This document shows, piece after piece, positions 16,805 through 26,009 of a stretch of 64,000 bases of DNA. The stretch lies in contig NZ_BTPE01000005.1 in assembly GCF_036245645.1 (NCBI RefSeq), positions 186,001 through 250,000 of the forward strand, read 5' to 3'. The stretch comes from Algoriphagus taiwanensis. Its GTDB lineage: Bacteria > Bacteroidota > Bacteroidia > Cytophagales > Cyclobacteriaceae. The position numbers and the translations under genes are program-made. The notes under the pieces were generated by a model. That model ran no database searches, was not told where the DNA came from, and saw nothing but the letters and a program-made list of their open reading frames with translations. How positions within the stretch are numbered: position 1 is the stretch's first letter; every line of letters begins with the position of its first letter.

Positions 16805-17233
16805 ATGAAACGACTACTCTTATTTGTCCTTTCCATAAGCATCTTTTCCTGTGAACTAGACGACAACGGAAACCCAAACTCCTCTGAGCTCAGCGCAGCA
16901 CAACTTACCGAGGAACTCATCCTAAGTTCAGGGCTTCGACTGGTCCAATTCATCGAAGACGGCGAAGATTATACCTCGGAGTTTTCCGGATTTGTTTTTC
17001 GCTTTGAGCCCAATGGCACAGTGACAGCCTCCCGGGGAAGCCAGTCCATAACAGGAACTTATCGGGTATTCAGGGATGACGGGGAGACCGAACTGGAGAT
17101 GACTTTTTCGCCCACCTCTTTTCTTAATGAGTTTACTGATGACTGGTATTTCAGAGGAAAAAGCAACAATCGGATCACCTTTGAGGATGATGACGATGAG
17201 GACGGACTTAGTCGATTGGTTTTTGAAAAATAA
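16805..17233 (+). CDS. Small lipoprotein, lipocalin-like in outline
   Basis: About 142 aa from the ATG at 16805, which gives a lipoprotein signal (SIFSC before ELDD); an ORF start at 16769 inside the previous gene is rejected. The mature protein shows a beta pattern (SGFVFRFEPNGTVTASRG, TGTYRVF, ELEMTF, NNRITFEDDDDED) seen in small lipocalin-like lipoproteins of Bacteroidota. It starts 1 nt after the preceding stop and so belongs to the same ECF-controlled unit. A terminator follows. Confidence 0.65.
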   Translation: MKRLLLFVLSISIFSCELDDNGNPNSSELSAAQLTEELILSSGLRLVQFIEDGEDYTSEFSGFVFRFEPNGTVTASRGSQSITGTYRVFRDDGETELEMTFSPTSFLNEFTDDWYFRGKSNNRITFEDDDDEDGLSRLVFEK

Positions 17234-17256
17234 GTCCCAGTCTACCCCACTTTAAG

Positions 17257-17286
17257 CAGCAGTCTTTTGGATTGCTGTTTTTTTTT
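17257..17286 (+). terminator. Intrinsic terminator
   Basis: Stem CAGCAGTC/GATTGCTG (17257-17264 with 17270-17277, one G-T pair), a 5-nt loop and nine T. It closes the transcript of the ECF-regulated pair at 16171-17233. The remaining 210 nt before 17498 show no supported gene. Confidence 0.8.
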
Positions 17287-17497
17287 GATCAGTTTGAAAT
17301 ATCAAAATACTGATCTCAACCCAGAAAAATAGTGGTGATTTGACCTAAACTGAATAGTTGGACGGACTCTATCAAATTGAAAAGAGGATTACCATGAGCT
17401 TTGATTGGGTATCCTTTAGAGGTTCGCCCAACTTCTTTCGAACAGCATCACAATCGGATACTTTTTACCCAAGAAGAACCTTTTTGCATTGATATTC

Positions 17498-19066
17498 TCA
17501 GCAACTCTTAAAAAACTGCTTAGTCGCCAGCTTTTGCTTGATTTCTTTGGCAGTTTTGGTAATGGACAGGCCTCCCAAATTGGTGCAGCGAAGGGTATTG
17601 GGAATGCTTTTTCCCACCACATACATGGTCTCGATGACCTCATCCAAAGGGATCAGGTGATCATAATCTGCCAAGGCCATATTTGCACAGGAAAGCGAAT
17701 TGGATGCGGCCATCACGTTACGGTTGAGACAAGGAGCCTCCACCCGGTTACCAATCGGATCGCAGATCATCCCCAGCGAACTCTGCAAAGCCATTGAGGC
17801 TGCTGAAAGACTTTGTTGGAGATTTCCTCCTCCCAAATACACCAAAGCTGCGGCAGCCATAGTCGCTCCCGAACCGCACTCGGCTTGGCATCCTCCGACC
17901 TCGGCGGCAAAAGTGGAATGGGCGGCAATAAACACCCCGATCAATCCAGCAATCAACAAGGCCTTGACAGTTTCCTCTTCAGAAAGTCCCAAAGAATCTG
18001 CCACACCCAAGACAGCACCCGGCATTGCCCCGCAGGAACCCGCGGTCGGTGCCGCTACGATCACTCCCATGGAGCTTTTGACCTCCATGATCGCTGAGAC
18101 ATACATGATGATTCGGTTCAAAATATCCCCATCCATCAGCTTCTTTTGCTCCATCAGGGATTTGAATTTCACGGATTGGGGACCTAAAATCCGGTCCTCA
18201 AAGTGGGTGCCCCGAAGTCCGGTTTCCACCGCATTTTTGAGGATTTTGCGAATTTCATCCATTTTCCTCATCACCTCATCTTCGGAAATATTTCCCCGCT
18301 GACTCTCGTATTTTACCGCCAATTCCCAAAGCGATAAGTTTTTATCAGCATTGTAGGCCAGCATTTCCTCGACCGTGATAAAAGGAACTCGCGTGTTTTT
18401 GGAAGAAAGTACGGGAAGAACCGGACGGATTTCTTTGATCCTTTTCACTCCCTCGATTTGGGAAAGCTCCTCTTTCAGTATCGCATCCAAAGGAGCTTGA
18501 GCAGTCAGCAAGACCATGGAAGAAGTTCCTTCAAGAACTTCCAAACTATCCCAATCTCCTGCCTGCTTTAGATAGTCCATCACCTGACCTGAAGAGTCGG
18601 AGTAGACTAAAGTCATGAATCGGTCTCCTGCAAGAGACACTTTTGCCCCATCGATTTCCACCACTTCGATCATCCCTCCACCAGTGGAAATGGCCACTAC
18701 TTTATGGGTTTCCCAAGGATTGGTGAGTGTGATTTGGTAGGCATTGGGATGCTTGTTTTCCAGTTCAATTATTCGAATAGAGTAGGAAATGCCCGCTCCC
18801 CTCAAATGCATTTCCGAATCGACCAATCGCTCATCATGAGCCTCCCAGCCCAAAAATCCTCCAAAAAGTCCCATATCCGATCCCTGATCTTTGTGGGTGG
18901 TAGCCAAAGAGCCTTCTGGATCAAAATCGATTTCTATCGAAGAAATCCTTCCTCCCAACAAATCATGGCAAATCCGTGCGATCCGGAGAGATGCCGCACA
19001 GTGAGAACTCGAAGGTCCCCGCATCACCGGGCCGACTACATCGTTGAAAATACTGGGATAATTCAT
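17498..19066 (-). CDS. sdaA: L-serine ammonia-lyase (iron-sulfur L-serine dehydratase)
   Basis: Protein of 522 aa, a single chain with the beta-type domain first (FNDVVGPVMRGPSSSHCAAS, residues 6-25) and the alpha-type catalytic domain after about 240. The catalytic part has the Cys-rich signatures that bind the 4Fe-4S cluster (GSCGAMPG, GGCQAECGSG, CDPIGNRVEAPCLNRN, SLSCANMAL). It converts L-serine to pyruvate and ammonia in the cytoplasm. Length fits fused one-chain enzymes. It is divergent from the DUF1460 gene and shows no operon partner. Confidence 0.93.
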   Translation of the reverse strand: MNYPSIFNDVVGPVMRGPSSSHCAASLRIARICHDLLGGRISSIEIDFDPEGSLATTHKDQGSDMGLFGGFLGWEAHDERLVDSEMHLRGAGISYSIRIIELENKHPNAYQITLTNPWETHKVVAISTGGGMIEVVEIDGAKVSLAGDRFMTLVYSDSSGQVMDYLKQAGDWDSLEVLEGTSSMVLLTAQAPLDAILKEELSQIEGVKRIKEIRPVLPVLSSKNTRVPFITVEEMLAYNADKNLSLWELAVKYESQRGNISEDEVMRKMDEIRKILKNAVETGLRGTHFEDRILGPQSVKFKSLMEQKKLMDGDILNRIIMYVSAIMEVKSSMGVIVAAPTAGSCGAMPGAVLGVADSLGLSEEETVKALLIAGLIGVFIAAHSTFAAEVGGCQAECGSGATMAAAALVYLGGGNLQQSLSAASMALQSSLGMICDPIGNRVEAPCLNRNVMAASNSLSCANMALADYDHLIPLDEVIETMYVVGKSIPNTLRCTNLGGLSITKTAKEIKQKLATKQFFKSC

Positions 19067-19183
19067 GGGTTGAAAGCTATGGTGGTCCTTGAAGTTAGGA
19101 AAAAGGAGTTAAAAACCAGTCTTCAAAATTTTGCTTCTATGTTTTCAAAAAGAGATAACTTAACCATCAAATCCTCCCAATCC

Positions 19184-20032
19184 ATGATGATTCGATCTCT
19201 TTTCCTTTTCTTCTTCTTTTGTCCAATTTTTCTCTCTGCCCAAACCGTTTGCTCTTTGGAAAGCAGAGAGCTATTGGATCAGGAATTGGAAAAGTTGGCA
19301 GAGGAATCCGGCAAAGAGCAGGCTATTCAGGAATGGGCAGTAGAAATCGGAAAAGACTTTTTGGGAACCCCCTATGTGGAAAAAACCCTGGAAATCCCCG
19401 GTCCAGAGCAATTGGTTATCAATCTGCAGGGAGTGGACTGCACGACCTTTCTGGAAGCAGTAGTGACCTTAGCGCGAATAGCAGAAATGGGAGATTTGAG
19501 CTTTGAAAAGTTCGAGAAAGAACTGGAGCTCATTCGCTACCGATCCGGAAAAAATGAAGGGTACCCCAGCCGACTTCACTATTTCACCGAATGGATCGTG
19601 GACAATCAGAAAAAAGGAATCATTAAGGATATCACAGCCGAAATCGGAGGCAACCCCTATTCCAACAGTCCTTCATTTATGTCGGCAAACCCCCAGTTTT
19701 ACCCCCAACTCAGCGAAGCCGCTAACCTAGCCAAGATTCGTGAAGCCGAGGCTCAAATCAGTCAATACGCTTACTCTTTTATCCCAAAAGAGAAAATCCA
19801 ATCCCTAGAAAAAGGTATTCAATCCGGGGACTTGATCGCCATCACCACTCCCATGACCAATCTGGATGTAGTCCATGTCGGCTTCGCAGTTTGGCAAAAC
19901 GGCCGGGTTCACCTGCTGCATGCCAGCTCCAAAAACAAAGAAGTAGAGATTTCCGCTCTACCTCTCCATGATTATCTGGCTGGTAATAAGGGACAATCGG
20001 GCATTATGGTTGCCCGACTTACCGGAAACTAA
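19184..20032 (+). CDS. Exported DUF1460-family (NlpC/P60-like amidase) protein
   Basis: About 282 aa from the ATG at 19184, which starts a signal peptide (IRSLFLFFFFCPIFLSAQ). Upstream in-frame codons lie antisense to the serine dehydratase gene and are not used. The motif GVDCTTFLEAVVTLAR gives the nucleophile Cys expected for DUF1460 N-acetylmuramoyl-L-alanine amidase-like enzymes, with a late His in DVVHVGFAVWQNG and HLLHAS. The likely role is cleavage of peptidoglycan or its fragments in the periplasm. It converges on the SRPBCC gene. Confidence 0.85.
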   Translation: MMIRSLFLFFFFCPIFLSAQTVCSLESRELLDQELEKLAEESGKEQAIQEWAVEIGKDFLGTPYVEKTLEIPGPEQLVINLQGVDCTTFLEAVVTLARIAEMGDLSFEKFEKELELIRYRSGKNEGYPSRLHYFTEWIVDNQKKGIIKDITAEIGGNPYSNSPSFMSANPQFYPQLSEAANLAKIREAEAQISQYAYSFIPKEKIQSLEKGIQSGDLIAITTPMTNLDVVHVGFAVWQNGRVHLLHASSKNKEVEISALPLHDYLAGNKGQSGIMVARLTGN

Positions 20033-20037
20033 CAAAC

Positions 20038-20577
20038 TTATTTTTCAAGAAGTCTCTTCAGGTTTTCCAGCCCAACGCTGAAATCATCCCCGATCATTTG
20101 CTCCATTCCCATCAGTGGAATCATCAAATTCATGGGATAGGCCATATTTCCTTCAAATCCCCAAGCCACTTCGGTCTGGTTAGGTCCCAAAGAGGTGAAG
20201 GTCATATAGGCTTTATCTTTTGCCTCAAAAGGCTCAATAAACCTCAATTCATAATCAATTCGCTCCATTTCCTGAATGGCGATGATCTCCTGCTCGCCGT
20301 GGCCGACATCGGGATTTTGGCTTTTCCATCCCGAGACAAATCCGACGGTACCATCCTCGCCCTCGTAGTAATGCTCCATTTCAGGGTCCATCAGCTGCCA
20401 TTTACTGTATTGGTTCTGATTTTTCAGGTTTTTGGTGAAAGCATAAACCTCCTCAATCGGGCGGTCAATGGTGACTTTTTCTAAGACGCTGTACTGATTG
20501 GGGACAAAGAGTCCATACAGCAAAAGGCTGGCAATAGCCAAAACCAGAACTAATCCGGCGATTTTCAGGAATTTCAT
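20038..20577 (-). CDS. SRPBCC/polyketide-cyclase-like protein with membrane anchor
   Basis: Protein of 179 aa. An N-terminal hydrophobic segment (about 5-26) is a signal anchor; the rest is the START/SRPBCC fold (VTIDRPIEEVYAFTKNLKNQNQYSKW, then GGGxx-like middle strands and a C-terminal long helix IGDDFSVGLENLKRLLE). Such proteins bind hydrophobic ligands in a deep cavity. Similar genes are common single units in Bacteroidota. No pathway is suggested by neighbours. Confidence 0.8.
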   Translation of the reverse strand: MKFLKIAGLVLVLAIASLLLYGLFVPNQYSVLEKVTIDRPIEEVYAFTKNLKNQNQYSKWQLMDPEMEHYYEGEDGTVGFVSGWKSQNPDVGHGEQEIIAIQEMERIDYELRFIEPFEAKDKAYMTFTSLGPNQTEVAWGFEGNMAYPMNLMIPLMGMEQMIGDDFSVGLENLKRLLEK

Positions 20578-20655
20578 AGGGTGGGTTATTAGTTTCTTGA
20601 ATTTATAAAACTTATTTCTCTCAACATCCTGAATTTCAATAAAAAAGAAAGAAAA

Positions 20656-21150
20656 TTATCTTCCAAAATCGTCCTGAAGCCGCACGATATCTTCTTCGTC
20701 TGAAGGATTGGAGGCATCGGTGTGCTGCCAGATTTCAGCGACTACACCCCAGTCTTTCTTCCCAATCAGACGGTGACGCTCGCCTTGTTGAAGCTTAATC
20801 TTGTCTCCTTCTTTCAAATGTTTGATTTCTGATTCCTCATCGGTAAGACTGGTGGCTACGGCTACTTCTCCATCGATGCATCTCCAGATTTCAGCTCTGC
20901 GAAAATGATATTGCCAGCTAAGTCTTTTTTCCGGAGCAACAAGCAATATCTTCGGACTGAGCTTTTCAGAGATTTTTAATGATTCAAAATCCTCATCAGG
21001 GAAAAAATGCTTTGCAAAAACCGGAGCTTGGCTTTCTTCAATGACCAAAAAACCTCCCCAAGGCCGTTCCCGGTCTTCTTTAACTATTTGGAGACCCAGC
21101 TTTTTCAACAATTCCTCGGCTTGGGCAAAAACTTTCTCTTTATTTCTCAT
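20656..21150 (-). CDS. Cupin protein like the C-terminus of type II mannose-6-phosphate isomerase
   Basis: About 164 aa from the ATG at 21150; a TTG nine nucleotides upstream is less likely. Sequence marks of the family are ERPWGGF (residues about 31-37), KLSPKILLVAPEKRLSWQYHFRRAEIW with the metal-binding His, and the C-terminal GERHRLIG and AEIWQHTDASNPSDEEDIVRL. The half-size form is widespread in Bacteroidota as a mannose-6-phosphate isomerase-like cupin that could interconvert mannose-6-P and fructose-6-P. Its enzyme activity is inferred. Confidence 0.75.
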   Translation of the reverse strand: MRNKEKVFAQAEELLKKLGLQIVKEDRERPWGGFLVIEESQAPVFAKHFFPDEDFESLKISEKLSPKILLVAPEKRLSWQYHFRRAEIWRCIDGEVAVATSLTDEESEIKHLKEGDKIKLQQGERHRLIGKKDWGVVAEIWQHTDASNPSDEEDIVRLQDDFGR

Positions 21151-21456
21151 CAGAATCAATTGTAATTACCAAAGTAAAAATCATCTATCTATAAATTAAA
21201 CCCAACTTAAAAAATCAATCTTTTTTCCATTTCTAAATGAAAATTAACCTGAAAACTCTACTCATTTTTTAAATAAGACTACAAATACTTGGTAAAAAAG
21301 ACTTTTTTAAATGAATAAAAATGGCTTTCCGAAAACAATGGACCGACCAACTTCTATGAGATTGATTTTCGGAAAATCAGATTAATAGGTTACATTGTAC
21401 GATAGACCTTTCAAGAAATATCTTTTTAATCCCTTTGCTTTTCGCTGTACTATTCT
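21151..21456. other. A+T-rich divergent intergenic region
   Basis: About 300 nt between the cupin gene (minus) and the aminotransferase gene (plus) hold no gene that I can support. The one structure seen is the inverted repeat at 21326-21375; the rest is A+T-rich, without a clear TTG/TAnnTTTG promoter pair. Confidence 0.5.
21326..21375. repeat. Imperfect inverted repeat upstream of the aminotransferase
   Basis: TTTCCGAAAACAAT (21326-21339) is matched in inverse by ATTGATTTTCGGAAA (21361-21375) with a single extra base, around a 21-nt spacer. It lies about 80 nt before the aminotransferase start and could be an operator or an mRNA hairpin. Confidence 0.4.
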
Positions 21457-22782
21457 ATGCCTGACGCCTCTTTTCTATCTCAAAAAGGATCCAAAGCTGC
21501 GCAAAACCCCATACGGGTAGATCTAAAAATCTACTCAGAAGCGATGGAAAACCTTTATCACCCAAAAACCAATCCATCAGGCACACTCCCGATGAATATT
21601 GCAGAAAACCAGCTTTGCTGGGAAATGCTGAGGGAGAGGATTCAAAAAGTAACCCGTGAGAAAAATATTCCCGATTGGGTAGCCAACTACACCGATTCCA
21701 ATGGTGCCCCTTGTTTTCGGAAATCCACAGCAGAGTTTTTAAGCCAATTTCTTTTTCATTGCCCGGTTGACCCGGACAGCCTTGCCTTTTCTGTCGGGGC
21801 TACCTCAGTGATTGAGATGACCAGTTTTTTACTGGCAAATCCGGGAGACACAGCTGTCATTCCTGCTCCCAGTTATCCTGTTTATTCCGGAGATATTGGC
21901 AACTTACCCGGAGTGCTACGTTTTGATCTTCAGCTTCCCGGAGGATTCAAGGACAGTGAATATGATTTTGAAATCAGCCTATTGGATCAGGCAAAGGCAG
22001 AAATTGAAAGCAAGGGAAGTCAGTTTCGGATGTTGATATTGACTTCTCCTGACAATCCCACCGGAAAAATCTATCGGGAAGACCATCTCAGAAAAATTGC
22101 CTCTTGGTGCATGGACCATCAAATCCATCTCGTGGTCAATGAAATCTATGGACTTTCTCAGATTGACATCACTCATCCCGAACTCCAATCGGACTACCCC
22201 AACCCGGCCCCATTCGTTTCTTTTGGAAAACTGATGAATGAGCTCAAAAGTCCATTCCTCCATTTTTGGTATTCTTTTTCCAAAGATTTCGGCATTTCCG
22301 GTTTTCGGATTGGCTTACTTCATTCCCACAATGCAGCGCTGATTCAAGGGTATCAGAATGCGGGTGCCGGTCATTGCATTTCCAATTATACCCAATGGGT
22401 GATGCAGGAAGTATTGGATGATCACGCCTTTCTGAACTCCTATTTCAAAGAATTCAAGACACTGCTCACCCAAGCCTATATTACTTTTACAAAAGGCTTA
22501 AAAAACCTCCAAATTCCATTCAATCCCTCCCGGGGCAGCCTTTTTGTTTGGTTGGATTTATCTGAGTTTTTGGAGGAAAAAAGTGAATCCGGAGAGGAAA
22601 AACTTTGGCTGGACATCTATAAAAAAACCTCCGTATTGCTGACCCCTTCTCAGGGATTTGGACATCAGCAACGGGGTTGGTTTCGCGTGGTCATTACCAG
22701 TATCAGCCCCTCAGAAATGGAAGTAGCCTTGGATCGGTTAAAAGGATTTGTGGAAGATCAAAGAGGTAAAAGTTGCCGTTGA
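21457..22782 (+). CDS. Fold-type I PLP aminotransferase (ACC-synthase-like)
   Basis: Protein of 441 aa with class I/II aminotransferase marks: an Asn-Tyr region near NYTDSNGAPCFRKSTAEFL, a phosphate-binding stretch SVGATSVIEM, SPDNPTGKIYRED, NEIYGLSQ, the PLP lysine in YSFSKDFGISGFRIG, and a substrate-carboxylate Arg in GWFRVVITS. The FSKDFGISGFRIG stretch is of the type found in 1-aminocyclopropane-1-carboxylate synthases and related aminotransferases. The substrate cannot be read from sequence. It stands alone behind a long leader region. Confidence 0.8.
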   Translation: MPDASFLSQKGSKAAQNPIRVDLKIYSEAMENLYHPKTNPSGTLPMNIAENQLCWEMLRERIQKVTREKNIPDWVANYTDSNGAPCFRKSTAEFLSQFLFHCPVDPDSLAFSVGATSVIEMTSFLLANPGDTAVIPAPSYPVYSGDIGNLPGVLRFDLQLPGGFKDSEYDFEISLLDQAKAEIESKGSQFRMLILTSPDNPTGKIYREDHLRKIASWCMDHQIHLVVNEIYGLSQIDITHPELQSDYPNPAPFVSFGKLMNELKSPFLHFWYSFSKDFGISGFRIGLLHSHNAALIQGYQNAGAGHCISNYTQWVMQEVLDDHAFLNSYFKEFKTLLTQAYITFTKGLKNLQIPFNPSRGSLFVWLDLSEFLEEKSESGEEKLWLDIYKKTSVLLTPSQGFGHQQRGWFRVVITSISPSEMEVALDRLKGFVEDQRGKSCR

Positions 22783-22938
22783 TTGATTCAAACTACTAAT
22801 CAGACTATCTTTTTCACCTTACTTCTAGAAGACATTTAGATTAGGGATTTATTTCAAAAAAGCCCCATTCCAGCCATTTACGGGATCTTTTGATTTTTTT
22901 TCAGTGAGCAAAAAAGCTTTCCTGATTTCCCCCTTGGA

Positions 22939-24399
22939 TCAGAAAGAGTTGATTTGAGAATCCATCCATTGGGAGCGATCAGTCAGATAGATTTTCAAGT
23001 TTTGGATCGTTTGGTCATAATTGACCCCAATCCCCTGATCCCACTTCGCATAGTTTCTCTCCACAGCCCCGTTGGATTGGAGGTAAGTGACCGCGTCATC
23101 CACGATTTTTTGGATTGAGGAAGGGCTGAATTGGCTCTGCCGAAGTTCTTTCCAACGGGTTCTTACAGCCTGCTTAAAAACCGGGTCCTCCAGCAATCTA
23201 TCCCACCAAAAATGTACCATCCAAGGATCATTGCTGACATAGTCATTGTAATTGGCCACCCAATCATTCATGGGAATTCTCCCACCCTCATCGAAAGCGA
23301 TATTCATATCCCAAACCGGTCCCATGGCCAGTTTTCCGTCCCGGTCTTTTTGGAGATAGGTGCTCAAGCGGTAGGCATCTACATTCCGGGTCAATTCGGT
23401 GATCAGAAAAAAGTCCACAAAAGAATTCAAATCGATGAATTCGGTGTAAGTCCTAGTGGATTGAGAAAAATCGTCTTGCAACAACGCCTCTTCGAATTCC
23501 AATAGGTATTGGGAAATGTAAATCTTTTGAGCCGGGGTGATATCCTCGGCCTTAGGATACTCATAGGTGAAATACGTCTCTAAATACTGCTTTTCGTGAT
23601 AGGGTGGCGCATAAGGCGCAAACGTCAAAGGCTCTCCGAAGATATCAAACGTACTCCTGAAACTATTAAACTCCGTATATCGCGCATCATCATCCCAGTT
23701 GGACAAGAAATAGGAAAGCGGCTTCCCGTCATGCTCCGGTCCTGGATCTGTCTTGTCAATTTTGAGAATATATCCTCCACTTAAATTGGTAGAAGAGGAA
23801 TTGAGGGATTTGATGTCAATGCGGTTGGAATCCCGCTTGAGCTTTTCGCAGAAATAGTAAATGCCGAGATATTCCCCGTTTACTTCCAGCTCCACAAACT
23901 GCCCTCTGCTGGCATAGCGGCCCATTTTTCGAAAAAGCTCATATCCTACGTGGTTATAAATGAGACTTCGATCCCAAAGGTATTTCTCCTTAAGATTGAC
24001 CACATGACCAATCAGTCTCCAGTCTTCCTCGGCAGGCATTCCAAAAAACGCCACATCAATTCCTTCTCCGGAATCATCGATTGTTTCAAAATTGAATCCT
24101 TTCTTGTCGGAAAGTCTGAAAGATGTTTTTCCTCTATACTCTAAATCGATTGGGTATTCTCCCTGAAATTTTTTCTCTTGATAGATTTTCATTTTTGCAG
24201 GAATCCCCGGTTCGTAGGGAATCTCCCTGCCCTGCGTATCGATCACGAGGTAGGGGATTTGGCTTTCTTTGGTGTCAATGGCAAAGACCTGTCCGTCATC
24301 TCCTTTGGAAACAGGAACCTCCGCCGGGTCTTGACAGGACACGAAAAGGAGAATGGAAAAAATGAAATAGAAAAAGGAGGGATTTCTTAAAGGTTTCAT
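22939..24399 (-). CDS. CotH-kinase-family lipoprotein
   Basis: About 486 aa from the ATG at 24399 with a lipoprotein signal (ILLFVSC before QDP); a TTG seven codons upstream is not needed. The CotH core reads LEYRGKTSFRLSDKKGFNFE, then WRLIGHVVNLKEKYLWDRSLIYNH, GRYASRGQFVELEVNGEYLGIYYFCEKLKRD and later GPVWDMNIAFDEGG, whose Asp would bind metal as in CotH pseudo-kinases. CotH-type proteins phosphorylate surface or secreted proteins in spore formers; the bacterial lipoprotein versions have unknown targets. It lies just past the nos operon terminator and is a separate unit. Confidence 0.85.
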   Translation of the reverse strand: MKPLRNPSFFYFIFSILLFVSCQDPAEVPVSKGDDGQVFAIDTKESQIPYLVIDTQGREIPYEPGIPAKMKIYQEKKFQGEYPIDLEYRGKTSFRLSDKKGFNFETIDDSGEGIDVAFFGMPAEEDWRLIGHVVNLKEKYLWDRSLIYNHVGYELFRKMGRYASRGQFVELEVNGEYLGIYYFCEKLKRDSNRIDIKSLNSSSTNLSGGYILKIDKTDPGPEHDGKPLSYFLSNWDDDARYTEFNSFRSTFDIFGEPLTFAPYAPPYHEKQYLETYFTYEYPKAEDITPAQKIYISQYLLEFEEALLQDDFSQSTRTYTEFIDLNSFVDFFLITELTRNVDAYRLSTYLQKDRDGKLAMGPVWDMNIAFDEGGRIPMNDWVANYNDYVSNDPWMVHFWWDRLLEDPVFKQAVRTRWKELRQSQFSPSSIQKIVDDAVTYLQSNGAVERNYAKWDQGIGVNYDQTIQNLKIYLTDRSQWMDSQINSF

Positions 24400-24435
24400 T
24401 GGCTTCAAATAATCGCTCAAGATAAGGCAAAAGAA

Positions 24436-24481
24436 AAAACAGCAGGCATTCAGGGTTTATCTTTTTATGACCTGCTGTTTT
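24436..24481 (-). terminator. Terminator of the nos operon
   Basis: An 11-bp stem (24436-24446 with 24471-24481) around a 24-nt loop, with a T-run on the minus strand after the stem. It lies just beyond the stop of the last nos gene (24506). Confidence 0.7.
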
Positions 24482-24505
24482 CAATTGGAATTAATGCGTT
24501 ATTAT

Positions 24506-25273
24506 CTAAAAATCTCTTCTTCTGAATACTCTTGTCGCCAGGACATTTGGAATCAGCATCCAAATCACCAAGGCTATTCCCGCAATAACCACTCCATACC
24601 CGCTGGAGAAGAATTGCTGGAAAAAAGCTCCAGTATAGCCCATCAGGGCCGAGATATCCAATTGCATCAACATGAGAATTCTACCCAAATCCACGGGATT
24701 GAGAAGCACCATAGCGAGTGTGGCTTTTTCTAAGGGGTAATCCGCGAAGCTATAAATGACATACAAAACCAGCCCATCATAAACCAACGAGAAGTAAATC
24801 CATAAGGCCAAACTTGCTCCCACGGCCTTGGCCTTATCACGGGTCAACACACTTGCCAAAAAGGCAAATCCTGCAAAGACCACACTTAGAATCACTCCAA
24901 CACTCAGCAGAGTAATCAAGCTGCTGTCCGCTCCCCAGATCAACATCGGAAGGCCAAATCCAATGACCAAAGACAAGCTCAACATCACTACCACAGCTAA
25001 CAACTGGCTCACAAATACATGAAAACGCTTGACCGGCTGGGCCAGCATCAGTTCGATAAACTCGAGATTGTTATAAAAATGGGTAGTAGCAAAAACGGCT
25101 GCAATCAGTGGGATAAACAGCACCATGATATTCATCAAACTCAGGGACACCTTGCTTAGGTCGTCCGATACCTGATAGATCGACACCGCCACTAACGCGA
25201 GAAAAAGCGTGTAAATCAATGCGAATCTGGACTTGAGGATGTCGTAAAGGGCGTATTTCAATAACTTAAACAT
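24506..25273 (-). CDS. nosY: ABC transporter permease NosY
   Basis: Protein of 255 aa with six membrane segments (about 18-38, 48-70, 95-120, 130-155, 165-185 and 225-248), typical of ABC-2 permeases. It overlaps nosF by 8 nt and is last in the nos order Z-x-L-D-F-Y. NosFY with NosD is required for the assembly of the CuZ sulfur-copper centre of nitrous oxide reductase and moves a sulfur-containing or similar compound across the inner membrane. The assignment rests on fold and position. Confidence 0.88.
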   Translation of the reverse strand: MFKLLKYALYDILKSRFALIYTLFLALVAVSIYQVSDDLSKVSLSLMNIMVLFIPLIAAVFATTHFYNNLEFIELMLAQPVKRFHVFVSQLLAVVVMLSLSLVIGFGLPMLIWGADSSLITLLSVGVILSVVFAGFAFLASVLTRDKAKAVGASLALWIYFSLVYDGLVLYVIYSFADYPLEKATLAMVLLNPVDLGRILMLMQLDISALMGYTGAFFQQFFSSGYGVVIAGIALVIWMLIPNVLATRVFRRRDF

Positions 25274-26009
25274 GGCTCAATTGTGGATTAGTTGTCTTTT
25301 TTTTTAAGGTCCATTGCATCAGTTTGGCAATAGCTGGAGAAAACCGGCTTTCTCCGGTAAGCTCCTTCAGTTCTTCAATGGTGTCCGAGAAGAATACTTC
25401 GCCTTCGAAAATATAAATGGCTCTATTGGTTAGCTCCTCCAGATCACTAAGGATGTGTGAAGTGATCAGAATCAACTTACCGTTTTTCCGTTCTTTTTTG
25501 ATTTTGGTTTTCAAAACCTCCACTGCGATAGGATCCAGTCCGGCGGTAGGCTCATCGAGAATCAAGACCTCTGGATCGAATAAAAAGGCCAAAGCGGCAG
25601 ACACCTTTTGTCGGGTACCACCGGAAAGCGTCCCCAAGGCCTTGTTTTTCATTTCCTCCAAGCCAAAGCTTTCATAAAGCTCCAAATCAAAGGAGTCAAC
25701 TTCCGGACGGATGTCCTTCATCATTGAAAATAGCTGGCCGATCTTCATATTGGCCGGATAGTGCCCAATCTGGGGCATGTAGCCAATCTTTTTTCGATAG
25801 GACACATTTCCTTTGACAGATTGTCCCCCCACAGTAATCTCTCCGCTGTCTGGGATCACCATCCCTAAAATCGTTTTGATCAGCGTAGTCTTCCCTGAGC
25901 CATTAGGCCCCATCAAGGCGTAGCTGTTGCCGAATTCAAACTCCAGATTGAAGTCCTTCAAAACCTGAAGCTTACCGAATCGCTTGGATATATTCTTAAC
26001 TGAAATCAT
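25266..26009 (-). CDS. nosF: ABC transporter ATP-binding protein NosF
   Basis: Protein of 247 aa with all ABC ATPase marks: Walker A GPNGSGKTT, signature LSGGTRQK, Walker B VLILDEPTAGLDP, and a later switch His in LILITSHILSDLEELTN. It overlaps NosD by 14 nt and NosY by 8 nt. It energises the NosY permease for NosZ copper-centre assembly. Confidence 0.9.
   Translation of the reverse strand: MISVKNISKRFGKLQVLKDFNLEFEFGNSYALMGPNGSGKTTLIKTILGMVIPDSGEITVGGQSVKGNVSYRKKIGYMPQIGHYPANMKIGQLFSMMKDIRPEVDSFDLELYESFGLEEMKNKALGTLSGGTRQKVSAALAFLFDPEVLILDEPTAGLDPIAVEVLKTKIKKERKNGKLILITSHILSDLEELTNRAIYIFEGEVFFSDTIEELKELTGESRFSPAIAKLMQWTLKKKTTNPQLSHV

Noticed and set aside
18704..19183. Upstream 160-codon extension of the DUF1460 gene
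   Set aside because: It lies antisense to the L-serine dehydratase gene and lacks protein character; the signal peptide starts at 19184.
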